Shown here: positions 52,134 to 60,315 of the stretch, in pieces
How the letters are laid out: every line of letters begins with the position of its first letter
Position numbering within the stretch: position 1 is the stretch's first letter
Assembly: GCA_040387515.1 (NCBI GenBank)
Contig: JAZKDP010000005.1
Location: forward strand, 18,241-82,240
From: Methylotenera_A sp040387515
GTDB taxonomy: Bacteria > Pseudomonadota > Gammaproteobacteria > Burkholderiales > Methylophilaceae
Reading direction: 5' to 3'
Length of the DNA stretch: 64,000 bases
The notes under the pieces: model-generated
Told to the model about the DNA's origin: nothing
Seen by the model: the letters and a program-made list of their open reading frames with translations, nothing else
Databases searched by the model: none
Position numbers and translations under genes: made by a program

Positions 52134-53372
52134 ATGGCACAGCCTTACAAACTTACCATCCCATGCGATCGCGCTGAACGTCTACAATATATTAGACGCA
52201 TTTTCCCGCAAGCCCTTGGCTCATTTTTAGGCGACGAATGGCGCGGCGGTCGGCATGAAGCACTCAAGCGCTTAAATAGCATGGATGCGATTGCGTACAA
52301 TCGTAATCGCGACTTTCTCAACGGCGCCGTGACTAAACTTTCACCCTTTTTTCGTCATGGCTGTTTAACTTTAAAAGAAGCCAGTGATAGCGCAAAAACC
52401 CGTTTCGGGGATCATGCTGAAAAATTTGTGTCTGAATTGGCTAGACGCGATTACTGGCGACATGTTTGGTACGACAAAGGTAATGCCATCTTCAGTGACA
52501 TCGAAGATCCCAAAGTAGCATTGGGCGAAAAACTTATGCCCGATTTCATTCGCCAAGGCATTACTGGTTTGCCTTGTATGGATGGCTTTATTCGCGACTT
52601 AACGCATGATGGTTATGTGCATAGTCACGCCCGCATGTGGTTTGCAGCTTATGTGGTGCATTGGTTAAAAGTAGATTGGCGTGAAGCCGCTGATTGGTTT
52701 GAGAATAATTTATTAGATGGCGACAAGGCTTCTAATCATTTATCTTGGCAATGGGTTGCCTCGCTTTTCAGTTCTAAACCTTATTTCTTTAATAAAGAAA
52801 ACTTGGCAAGATATACAGGCGAAAAATACTGTGCCAGCTGCAAAATCACTTGCCCATTTGATAATAGTTATGAAGCACTTAACGATCAATTATTTGCTAA
52901 TCAAACACCTGCCACCGCAAAAAAACACATCATAAGCATGCCGCTAAAAGAGTCTATCTCTACACATCAAGCAATCGCTATATTTGTACACGATGAAATG
53001 CTCTCGGCCGCACACCCTTTGTTGCGCAAGCCGATGCCAAAATTTTTTGTATTTGACGAATTTCTGCATGGCAGATGGCCGCTTAAACGCCTGCAATTTT
53101 TAGCCGATTGTTTAAACGAGTTACAAGATGTTGAAGTGTGGATGGGCGACACCCGAGCAGTACTTAAAGCCCGCGGCGTTGGCCAGGTAATTACACAGCA
53201 AACACCCAATAGGCAAGTTCGAGCATTATTAGAACCGTTTAATCCGATTTGGGAACCAGAAGTTAAGCTTGTCCAAGCGACTATTAGCGAAGCACGCCTT
53301 AAACGCTTTTCGCGTTATTGGGAAAAAGTCGGCCCAGAGTTATTAGGTGAGCGCTTTAATCAGCAATCATAA
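52134..53372 (+). CDS. photolyase/cryptochrome-like protein with C-terminal antenna-like domain
   Basis: 412 residues. Residues 20-225 look like the FAD-binding helical domain of photolyases: VTKLSPFFRHG (66-76; usual TSxLSPyLxxG), ARRDYWRHVW, GITGLPCMDGFIRDL (142-156), HSHARMWFA (163-171), and LLDGDKASNHLSWQWVAS (193-210). In the last block N201, W205 and W207 align with E. coli photolyase N378, W382 and W384 from memory. A cysteine trio follows (C233, C236, C240). Residues 278-382 then look like the alpha/beta antenna domain (IAIFVHDEM; PKFFVFDEF; VEVWMGDTRAVL), which is normally N-terminal. Function could be DNA repair or light sensing; neither is shown. Confidence 0.85.
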   Translation: MAQPYKLTIPCDRAERLQYIRRIFPQALGSFLGDEWRGGRHEALKRLNSMDAIAYNRNRDFLNGAVTKLSPFFRHGCLTLKEASDSAKTRFGDHAEKFVSELARRDYWRHVWYDKGNAIFSDIEDPKVALGEKLMPDFIRQGITGLPCMDGFIRDLTHDGYVHSHARMWFAAYVVHWLKVDWREAADWFENNLLDGDKASNHLSWQWVASLFSSKPYFFNKENLARYTGEKYCASCKITCPFDNSYEALNDQLFANQTPATAKKHIISMPLKESISTHQAIAIFVHDEMLSAAHPLLRKPMPKFFVFDEFLHGRWPLKRLQFLADCLNELQDVEVWMGDTRAVLKARGVGQVITQQTPNRQVRALLEPFNPIWEPEVKLVQATISEARLKRFSRYWEKVGPELLGERFNQQS

Positions 53373-53406
53373 ACTGATAGTAATAATTATATTTTAAGGG
53401 TATTGA

Positions 53407-53973
53407 ATGGATTTTTTATTAGTGATTATATTGGCTGTGATTGTTATTTACAGCATCATGACTTACAACAGCTTGGTGAATATTAGCAATAATGTCGCCA
53501 AATCTTGGGCGAATATTGATGTGCTGCTTAAACAGCGCAATGAAGAACTACCTAAGTTAATCGATACCTGCAAAGCATACATGCAGCACGAATCCAGCAC
53601 ATTAGAAAAAGTCATTAACGCACGTATGGGCATTGATGCAGTACGTCAAACGCAAGATGTGGCAGGTTTAAATCGCGCGGAATCATCACTAAGTGCTAGC
53701 TTGGTTGATTTATATGCTGTGGCAGAAAACTATCCAGAGTTGAAAGCTGACCAATCATTTATTAATTTGCAGCAACGCATTACTGGGCTTGAGAATCAAA
53801 TTGCCGATAGACGTGAGTTCTACAATGATTCCGTCAACATTAACAACGTGCGTATTGAGCAATTCCCTGACCTGATTGTGGCGCGCGTATTTAATTTCCA
53901 ACAAAAAGAAATGCTGAAATTTGTCCCAGAGGAATTAAAAGACATTAACGTTGGCAGTCGATTTAACAGTTAA
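53407..53973 (+). CDS. LemA family protein
   Basis: 188 residues: one N-terminal helix (about 1-18), then the LemA helical bundle (YNSLVNISNNVAKSWANIDVLLKQRNEELPKLIDTCKAYM and ENQIADRREFYNDSVNINNVRIEQFP). The family is widespread in envelopes; its role is not defined. A good ribosome site (AAGGG, 6 bases before ATG) is present. It is 13 bases before the GIDE-domain gene on the same strand, a frequent pairing, so the two probably act together. Confidence 0.93.
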   Translation: MDFLLVIILAVIVIYSIMTYNSLVNISNNVAKSWANIDVLLKQRNEELPKLIDTCKAYMQHESSTLEKVINARMGIDAVRQTQDVAGLNRAESSLSASLVDLYAVAENYPELKADQSFINLQQRITGLENQIADRREFYNDSVNINNVRIEQFPDLIVARVFNFQQKEMLKFVPEELKDINVGSRFNS

Positions 53974-53986
53974 TTAGCGTTTAAAA

Positions 53987-54901
53987 ATGTTTCAAACGCT
54001 TAAAGCTAATCGCGTTAATTTGATTGCGGTTGGTGTTATCGCTGGCTTGGCCATTGCCGCTTACATGCAGAAAATTGGCCCAAGCAATCGCGACACTTGG
54101 CAAACACTGTGGGCGATTGCTTTATTTGCAAGCAGTTTTGCCGCCATTTTTAATTACTGGCGTTTGCTTAAAATTACCGAAGCACCCCTATCAACCATCG
54201 CCGCGGCTGCGCAAGGCTACGTTGAATTGCACGGCACCGCTAGCAGTGAAAATTCACTCAAAACACCATTTCACGGCATTCCTTGTGTTTGGTATCGCGC
54301 ATGGGTTTATGCCAATGTCGATGACCAAAAAGGCTTGCCTGACATTTGTGGTAATCGCTTGCTGGATTATCACGAAAGCAACCAACCATTCACTTTAAAT
54401 GATGGCACAGCCAGTTGCATCATTAATCCAATAGATGCAGAAGTCGTGCATTTTGAAGCGCGCACTTGGCGTAAAAATGCGCATCGTTACGTAGAACAAT
54501 ACTTACCCGCGGCAAAAAAACTATACGTTTTAGGCCAATTAAATACGCTTAAACATATGACTAATACAGCGGCACTTAATCTAGAAGTACGCAATACCTT
54601 GGCAGATTGGAAAAGTCGCCCAGATCAATTACGCAATCGCTACGACCACAATTGGGATGGCAAGATTGATAGCAATGAATGGGAATTAGCGCGCCAAGAT
54701 GCCATCAAGCAAGCGACAGCCAAGCAAATGATGGCGGCGCATAATGGCAACTTTACCTTATCCAAACCCGCTAATAATCAACTATTTCTCATCTCCGCTA
54801 AATCGCCGCAACAACTACGCGATAGTTATCGACATTGGTCTTTGGTACACATCGTAACACTCCTATTTTTGTTGTCGGCATTACAAGTAACGACAAAATA
54901 A
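53987..54901 (+). CDS. GIDE-domain membrane protein with EF-hand loop
   Basis: 304 residues: two N-terminal helices (about 10-28 and 40-57), a GIDE-domain-like region (about 68-185, with AAAAQGYVELHGTAS, FHGIPCVWYRAWVY and VHFEARTW), a C-terminal helix (about 284-300). Between them, residues 220-231 (DHNWDGKIDSNE) form an exact 12-residue EF-hand loop: acidic or amide at positions 1, 3, 5, 9, 12, Gly at 6, Ile at 8. Calcium binding is therefore plausible. It follows lemA directly. The function is unknown. Confidence 0.78.
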   Translation: MFQTLKANRVNLIAVGVIAGLAIAAYMQKIGPSNRDTWQTLWAIALFASSFAAIFNYWRLLKITEAPLSTIAAAAQGYVELHGTASSENSLKTPFHGIPCVWYRAWVYANVDDQKGLPDICGNRLLDYHESNQPFTLNDGTASCIINPIDAEVVHFEARTWRKNAHRYVEQYLPAAKKLYVLGQLNTLKHMTNTAALNLEVRNTLADWKSRPDQLRNRYDHNWDGKIDSNEWELARQDAIKQATAKQMMAAHNGNFTLSKPANNQLFLISAKSPQQLRDSYRHWSLVHIVTLLFLLSALQVTTK

Positions 54902-54986
54902 CCGCAGAAAATTTGCAGTAAGATTCACTAAATTCGTTTAAAACGGTTTATTAAATTAGCGATTCCGCCGTGTTAAAATAGCGATT

Positions 54987-57833
54987 ATGTACACTGCAAA
55001 CACACAAACCCGAGAATTAGCCAAATCTTTCGACCCAAAAACCATTGAAAGTCATTGGTATGCATTTTGGGAGAGCAAAGGCTATTATTCAGCTGGCTTA
55101 GACCCAGCAATCAAAGAAAATTTCTGTATTCTATTACCACCGCCCAACGTCACTGGCACCTTGCACATGGGCCACGGCTTTAATCAAACCTTGATGGACA
55201 CGCTAACCCGTTATCACCGCATGCGTGGTGATAACACCTTATGGCAACCGGGTACAGACCATGCAGGCATCGCGACACAGATTGTTGTAGAGCGTCAATT
55301 AGATGCGCAAGGCATTTCACGCCATGATTTAGGCCGCGAAAAATTTCTGGAAAAAGTATGGGAATGGAAAGAATATTCAGGCGGCTCGATTACTAAGCAG
55401 ATGCGGCGTTTGGGTACTTCTCCAGATTGGTCACGTGAGCGCTTTACGATGGATCCAGCGTTAAACAAAACGGTGACTGAAACTTTTGTACGCTTATACA
55501 ACGAAGGCTTAATTTATCGCGGTAAACGTTTGGTAAATTGGGATGTGAAACTTGGCACTGCCGTTTCAGATTTAGAAGTCGTGCAGGAAGAAGAGGATGG
55601 CTTTATGTGGCACATCAACTATCCGCTTGCGGATGGTTCAGGCCATTTAACGGTTGCGACAACACGTCCTGAAACCATGCTGGGCGACGTTGCCGTGATG
55701 GTACATCCTGAAGATGAGCGTTATGCACATTTAATTGGTCAACACGTAAAACTACCATTATGTGACCGTGAAATTCCGATTATTGCAGATGATTATGTCG
55801 ACAAAGAGTTTGGTACTGGCGTTGTTAAAGTGACGCCTGCACATGACTTTAATGACTATGCAGTTGGACAACGCCATCAACTACCAATGATTGGCATTTT
55901 GACTTTAGATGGAAATGTGAATGATGCCGCACCTAAACAGTATCAGGGTTTAGAACGTTTTGCGGCACGTAAACAAGTTGTTGCTGATTTAGAAGCTCAA
56001 AACTATTTAGTTAAAGCTGAAAAACACAAACTCAAAGTACCGCGTGGTGACCGCACCGGCGTGGTGATTGAGCCTATGCTTACCGACCAATGGTTTGTGG
56101 CAATGAGCAAGCCAACTGATGATGGTAAAAGCATCACGCAAAAAGCATTAGATGTTGTTGAGTCTGGTGAAATTAAGTTTTACCCAGAAAATTGGGTGAA
56201 TACCTATAACCAATGGCTGAATAATATTCAGGACTGGTGTATTTCTCGTCAATTATGGTGGGGCCATCAAATCCCTGCTTGGTATGGTGATGATGGTAGC
56301 TTTTACGTTGCGCATGATGAAAATGAAGCACGCGAATTAGCGGCAGCTAAGGGCTATACAGGCAATCTGAAACGTGACGATGATGTACTGGATACTTGGT
56401 ACTCATCTGCTTTATGGCCCTTCTCAACCTTAGATTGGACTGGTGACGAAGCTAAAGATGAAGCCAATCTTGCTTTGCAGCAATATCTACCTTCTAGCGT
56501 TTTAGTCACGGGTTTCGACATTATCTTCTTCTGGGTGGCGCGCATGGTGATGATGACCAAGCACATCACTGGCAAAATTCCGTTTAAGCATGTGTATGTA
56601 CACGGATTGATTCGCGATGCTGAAGGCCAGAAGATGAGTAAATCTAAAGGCAATGTGCTTGACCCGATTGATTTGATTGACGGCATTGATTTAGATGCGC
56701 TGATTAAAAAACGCACCACGGGTTTGATGAACCCAAGAGATGCCGAAAAAATTGATAAACGTACACGTAAAGAATTTCCAGAAGGTATCAATGCTTATGG
56801 TACGGATGCTTTACGTTTCACTTTCGCCGCATTAGCTAGCCCAGGGCGCGACATTAAGTTTGATTTGCAACGCTGCGATGGCTACCGAAATTTCTGCAAT
56901 AAACTGTGGAACGCCACGCGCTTTGTGTTGATGAATACGCAAAATGAAGATGGTAGCCCGCAAGACAATGGTTTGGAAGATTGCAGTACGCAGCCTGAGG
57001 GTTACTTAAGTTTTAGCCAAGCTGACCGCTGGATTGTCAGCAGATTGCAGCGCACGGAAGCCGATGTTGAGCGTGCTTTTACAGACTACCGTTTTGATTT
57101 GGCCGCAAAAGCGATTTATGAATTTGTGTGGGATGAGTATTGTGATTGGTATTTAGAACTGGCCAAGGTTCAAGTTCAGCAAGGTACTGACGCAGAAAAA
57201 CGTGCAACTCGCCGTACTTTGTTGAGAGTGCTAGAGACAATTCTACGTTTAGCACATCCGATTATGCCGTTTATTACTGAAGAAATTTGGCAAACGATTG
57301 GCCCTATGAGCGGTAAAACTGGCCCAAGTATTATGCTTGAAGCGTACCCAAAATCGCAAGCAAGTAAAATTGATGAAGCCGCAGAAGCCTGGGTTGCATT
57401 ATTAAAACAAGCAGTAGATGCTTGCCGTAGCCTGCGTGGTGAAATGAGTATTTCACCCGCGGCGCGCGTACCGTTAATTGCAGCGGGTGATGCGGACAAA
57501 TTGGCGCTGTATGCACCTTATTTAAAAGCATTGGCTAAGTTAGAAGATGTAACGATTGTGGCTGATTTACCAGAAGCAGATGCGCCAGTGATGTTGGTAG
57601 ATGACTTTAAACTGATGTTAAAAGTTGAAATTGATGTTGCGGCAGAAAAAGAACGTTTAGGTAAAGAAATCGCGCGTTTAGCAGCCGAAATTGGCAAAGC
57701 CAACGGCAAACTGAATAACGAAAGCTTTGTAGCGCGCGCACCAGTTGCAGTGGTGGAGCAAGAAAAAGCGCGTGTGGCCGAATTTGGTGCGAATTTAGAA
57801 AAGCTGCATGCGCAACTAGTCAAACTTAAATAA
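54987..57833 (+). CDS. valS: valyl-tRNA synthetase ValS
   Basis: 948 residues, class I synthetase, usual size. HIGH-type motif in PPPNVTGTLHMGHG, KMSKS in EGQKMSKSKGNVLDP, editing domain (TTRPETMLGDVAVMVHPED, GTGVVKVTPAHDFND), and a C-terminal coiled-coil arm (about 885-948, AAEKERLGKEIARLAAEIGK). It charges tRNA-Val. In E. coli valS follows holC; here it is about 32 kb away from holC. Confidence 0.97.
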   Translation: MYTANTQTRELAKSFDPKTIESHWYAFWESKGYYSAGLDPAIKENFCILLPPPNVTGTLHMGHGFNQTLMDTLTRYHRMRGDNTLWQPGTDHAGIATQIVVERQLDAQGISRHDLGREKFLEKVWEWKEYSGGSITKQMRRLGTSPDWSRERFTMDPALNKTVTETFVRLYNEGLIYRGKRLVNWDVKLGTAVSDLEVVQEEEDGFMWHINYPLADGSGHLTVATTRPETMLGDVAVMVHPEDERYAHLIGQHVKLPLCDREIPIIADDYVDKEFGTGVVKVTPAHDFNDYAVGQRHQLPMIGILTLDGNVNDAAPKQYQGLERFAARKQVVADLEAQNYLVKAEKHKLKVPRGDRTGVVIEPMLTDQWFVAMSKPTDDGKSITQKALDVVESGEIKFYPENWVNTYNQWLNNIQDWCISRQLWWGHQIPAWYGDDGSFYVAHDENEARELAAAKGYTGNLKRDDDVLDTWYSSALWPFSTLDWTGDEAKDEANLALQQYLPSSVLVTGFDIIFFWVARMVMMTKHITGKIPFKHVYVHGLIRDAEGQKMSKSKGNVLDPIDLIDGIDLDALIKKRTTGLMNPRDAEKIDKRTRKEFPEGINAYGTDALRFTFAALASPGRDIKFDLQRCDGYRNFCNKLWNATRFVLMNTQNEDGSPQDNGLEDCSTQPEGYLSFSQADRWIVSRLQRTEADVERAFTDYRFDLAAKAIYEFVWDEYCDWYLELAKVQVQQGTDAEKRATRRTLLRVLETILRLAHPIMPFITEEIWQTIGPMSGKTGPSIMLEAYPKSQASKIDEAAEAWVALLKQAVDACRSLRGEMSISPAARVPLIAAGDADKLALYAPYLKALAKLEDVTIVADLPEADAPVMLVDDFKLMLKVEIDVAAEKERLGKEIARLAAEIGKANGKLNNESFVARAPVAVVEQEKARVAEFGANLEKLHAQLVKLK

Positions 57834-57852
57834 TATATTAGCGCAATCACCA

Positions 57853-58053
57853 ATGGTCATCAAAACCTACAATAACGACGATGATGTCATGTGTTCTTGT
57901 AGCGGCACAAAGCGCCGTGATATTAAGCGGCTCTTTAATGAAGGTGCAGATCAGGAAGCTATTTCAAGAAGAACTGGCGCACTTTCTGGGTGTGCTGGTT
58001 GCGAATGGGATATTGCGGAATATTTGCGTGAATTGGCCGAGCAGAAAAGGTAG
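57853..58053 (+). CDS. BFD-like [2Fe-2S]-binding protein
   Basis: 66 residues. Four cysteines in the pattern CxC (C14, C16) and CxxC (C47, C50; SGCAGCEWDIAEYL) with the intervening helix KRRDIKRLFNEG match bacterioferritin-associated ferredoxin (BFD-like) domains. In the family such proteins reduce bacterioferritin to release iron; no bacterioferritin gene is adjacent. It starts 19 bases after valS and may be co-transcribed. Confidence 0.85.
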   Translation: MVIKTYNNDDDVMCSCSGTKRRDIKRLFNEGADQEAISRRTGALSGCAGCEWDIAEYLRELAEQKR

Positions 58054-58122
58054 TTTTGCTTAAGACGATATAAGCTAGATTGATTTGGCTGTTCGGCTGA
58101 TTTGTTAATCGTAATTTATAGG

Positions 58123-58590
58123 CTAAATAAACAAATTCACATCTGACTCGCCCGCAAACTCAAAAAACGTAGCAGCGCCACCAAACTCGATACCGTCAAT
58201 AAAGTCGCTTGGTTTAAAATCAAACAAATCGACCGTCATTTGGCAGGCAATTAACTTAACGCCACTTTCTAAACAAGCTGTGCGCAACTCTTCAATGCTT
58301 GCCACACCTTTATCTGCAATCTTTTGTTTCATCATCATAGTTGCCATACTTTCCATACCGGGTAGCATTTGCACAAAATTGGGCATGGGAACTGGCATTG
58401 GCATGGCTGGGTTGCCCAGTGGTGATACTTTTAAGTCACTAATATCTTTTTTAAGCAGCGTTAAGCCGTAAAAAGTGAAAAATATTTCGACTTCATAATC
58501 TAATGCAGCAGCAGTTGAAGCCAAGATAAAAGGCGGGTAAGCCCAATCGAGTGAGCCTTTAGAGGCGATTAATGCGAGTTTTTTAGCCAC
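58123..58590 (-). CDS. DsrE/DsrF/DsrH-like sulfurtransferase (DsrE2 type)
   Basis: 155 residues. LALIASKGSLDWAYPPFILASTAAA at the N-terminus, a Pro/Met-rich loop (GNPAMPMPVPMPNFVQMLPG) and ACLESGVKLIACQMTVDLF with a candidate sulfur-binding Cys are DsrE2 (DrsE_2) family traits. The start is a GTG at 58588-58590 with no strong ribosome site. It is the last gene of rhodanese-tusA-dsrE2. In purple sulfur bacteria the same trio relays sulfane sulfur in the cytoplasm toward oxidation. Confidence 0.86.
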   Translation of the reverse strand: MAKKLALIASKGSLDWAYPPFILASTAAALDYEVEIFFTFYGLTLLKKDISDLKVSPLGNPAMPMPVPMPNFVQMLPGMESMATMMMKQKIADKGVASIEELRTACLESGVKLIACQMTVDLFDFKPSDFIDGIEFGGAATFFEFAGESDVNLFI

Positions 58591-58615
58591 AATTTAGATA
58601 TTAAAACGATAACTT

Positions 58616-58849
58616 TTAAGCGACGCGTTTTTTGATATAAAACGTAAACAATCCATCTGCTTCATCTAGCTGCAATAATTCATGGCCTGTTTGTTTACAA
58701 AATGCCTGAAAATCTTTAACCGATCCTGGATCCGTTGCCAAAACTTTCAGGGTTTGCATGGCCTCTATTTCACTTAAGCCTTTTTTACAGCGCAAAATCG
58801 GTAATGGGCAATTTAAGTTACGCGCGTCTAATTCTTTATCGAATTCCAT
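58616..58849 (-). CDS. tusA: TusA family sulfur carrier
   Basis: 77 residues, a complete TusA/SirA fold. The catalytic Cys lies in LDARNLNCPLPILRCKKGL (CPxP). TusA moves persulfide sulfur between sulfurtransferases, for tRNA thiolation or for sulfur oxidation. Flanked by rhodanese and dsrE2, all on the minus strand, so here it likely serves the sulfur relay. Confidence 0.93.
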   Translation of the reverse strand: MEFDKELDARNLNCPLPILRCKKGLSEIEAMQTLKVLATDPGSVKDFQAFCKQTGHELLQLDEADGLFTFYIKKRVA

Positions 58850-58908
58850 TTTTATTCCTATTTGATTCTACATGAGTCATTTTTTCGACCGCATGGTCTT
58901 TAGAATAT

Positions 58909-59232
58909 TTACTTTTTTATAGCGAAAGTATGACCAGCCCTACCCCAGGCAATAACGCCACCAACCAAGTTGTGGACGTTTTTTAAGCCTTTGCTGGTGG
59001 CAAAATCAGCTGCATGAGCAGAGCGTACGCCGCTGTGACAGTAAAACACAACGGCATTTGCATTAACAAGTTTTTCATATTCCACTGGCAACATGGATAG
59101 TTGAACATGAATAGCGCCAGGAATAATGCCTCGCGCGACTTCATCGTCATTGCGAACGTCCACTAGTATCACTTTCGGCTGTGTCATCAAACTGAGTAAA
59201 TCTGCTGCTTCAATATCTGAATAATTTTTCAT
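58909..59232 (-). CDS. rhodanese-like sulfurtransferase
   Basis: 107 residues, a single rhodanese domain: VILVDVRNDDEVARG, then IPGAIHVQLSML, and the active loop YCHSGVRSAHAA with the catalytic Cys. I took the ATG at 59230-59232 (MKNYSDIEAADLL), with AAGAA 6 bases upstream, over an in-frame ATG at 59251-59253. It precedes tusA and dsrE2 on the same strand, suggesting transfer of sulfane sulfur from the rhodanese to TusA and DsrE2. Confidence 0.9.
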   Translation of the reverse strand: MKNYSDIEAADLLSLMTQPKVILVDVRNDDEVARGIIPGAIHVQLSMLPVEYEKLVNANAVVFYCHSGVRSAHAADFATSKGLKNVHNLVGGVIAWGRAGHTFAIKK

Positions 59233-59439
59233 GGTAATTCTTATGGCAAACATCTAATTAATTTTTGTATTGTACACATGTAAACTACGCATTAAAACGC
59301 TTAAAAAATCATTTTCATCGCTAAAGTCGGCTTTTGTAGCCAGCATAATTAGTAATATAGAAACCCAAGATTGTATTAAAGGATGTGCACTGACGAAACT
59401 CTGCGTGCGTCTGGCAGCTGCAGCATAAACAAGGCAAGC

Positions 59440-59474
59440 CAAAAATGAAAAAGCCCTACATTTCTGTAAGGCTT
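59440..59474 (-). terminator. intrinsic terminator after tRNA-Phe
   Basis: Minus strand AAGCCTTACA, GAAA loop, TGTAGGGCTT, then TTTCATTTTTGG. The 10-bp stem has one mismatch and a T-rich tail, 9 bases past the tRNA 3' end. Confidence 0.75.
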
Positions 59475-59482
59475 ATCAAAAT

Positions 59483-59558
59483 TGGTGGCCGGGGACAGAA
59501 TCGAACTGTCGACACGCGGATTTTCAATCCGCTGCTCTACCGACTGAGCTACCCGGCC
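59483..59558 (-). tRNA. tRNA-Phe (anticodon GAA)
   Basis: 76-base cloverleaf on the minus strand: acceptor GGCCGGG pairing with CCCGGCC, D arm GCTCAGTCGGTAGAGC, anticodon stem GCGGA/TCCGC with loop TTGAAAA (anticodon GAA at 59523-59525), T arm with GTTCGATTC, and an encoded CCA end. A single isolated tRNA gene with its own promoter and terminator. Confidence 0.97.
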
Positions 59559-59594
59559 CTCATGCAAACTTCGGTAAATGTTTGCAAGTCGCGC

Positions 59595-59622
59595 ATTATA
59601 GCAAACTTCACATAAATTTACA
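59595..59622 (-). promoter_or_regulatory. sigma-70 promoter of tRNA-Phe
   Basis: On the minus strand a perfect -10 TATAAT (59600-59595), 16 bases after a weak -35 TGTAAA (59622-59617), followed by the GC-rich discriminator GCGCGAC, typical of stringently controlled stable-RNA promoters. The start would be near 59588, about 30 bases upstream of the tRNA. Confidence 0.65.
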
Positions 59623-59685
59623 CAGACTACTGCAATTTAATTCAAACTTTGGATGTTAAGTTAAGTTAATTGTTCTATGATGATA

Positions 59686-59710
59686 TCAGCAACGTTTCAC
59701 ATGTTGCTGA
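59686..59710. promoter_or_regulatory. inverted repeat upstream of the LysM/BON gene
   Basis: TCAGCAAC (59686-59693), 9-base spacer, GTTGCTGA (59703-59710), 66 bases before the next ATG. It could be an operator or a leader hairpin. Confidence 0.35.
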
Positions 59711-59775
59711 CATTAACAAGCAGTGGGATTTACTTAACGTTTTAATTGCAACAATAAAATTAAGAGGAGTGCGAT

Positions 59776-60276
59776 ATGGGAATGTTTTCATTTATTAAAG
59801 AAGCCGGGGAAAAACTACTTGGAATTGGTGAGGCAAAGGCCGCTGAAGAAGTCGCAAAACAAGCGCCTACTCCAGTAAACGTAGATGCCGCAAATAAAGC
59901 AGCCGCTGATGCAATTGCTACTTATGTTGCCAAAATGAATTTAACTGCACAGGATTTAGCCATTGGCTTTGATGGCGCATCTGGCACTGTAATTGTACAA
60001 GGCATGGCCGATACGCAAGAAACCAAAGAGAAAATCTTATTATGCTGTGGCAACGTAAAAGGTGTTGAGCATGTGCAGGATCAATTAGGCGTGGTAGAAA
60101 CGGAAGTCGAACCACAGTTTTATACCGTTGTAAGCGGCGACACTTTATCAAAAGTAGCTAAAGAATTTTATGGTAACGCAAATGCGTATATGAAAATTTT
60201 CGAAGCAAACAAACCCATGCTAAGCCATCCTGATAAAATTTATCCAGGGCAAATGTTACGTATTCCACCGCAATAA
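59776..60276 (+). CDS. BON and LysM domain protein, Kbp/YgaU-like
   Basis: 166 residues without a signal peptide: an N-terminal helix (MGMFSFIKEAGEKLLG), a BON domain (about 37-108, VIVQGMADTQETKEKIL and VEHVQDQLG) and a C-terminal LysM domain (about 115-164, YTVVSGDTLSKVAKEFYGN). Same layout as E. coli Kbp (YgaU), a cytoplasmic K+-binding stress protein. A strong ribosome site (AAGAGGAG) precedes the ATG, which suggests high expression. It is followed by the lipoprotein gene at a 39-base gap. Confidence 0.92.
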   Translation: MGMFSFIKEAGEKLLGIGEAKAAEEVAKQAPTPVNVDAANKAAADAIATYVAKMNLTAQDLAIGFDGASGTVIVQGMADTQETKEKILLCCGNVKGVEHVQDQLGVVETEVEPQFYTVVSGDTLSKVAKEFYGNANAYMKIFEANKPMLSHPDKIYPGQMLRIPPQ

Positions 60277-60315
60277 TTTATTTCATCAATACAATATCAA
60301 TAAGGGAGTTTTACC

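Noticed and set aside
59376..59567. 63-codon frame on the minus strand
   Set aside because: It runs through tRNA-Phe, so it is not a protein gene.
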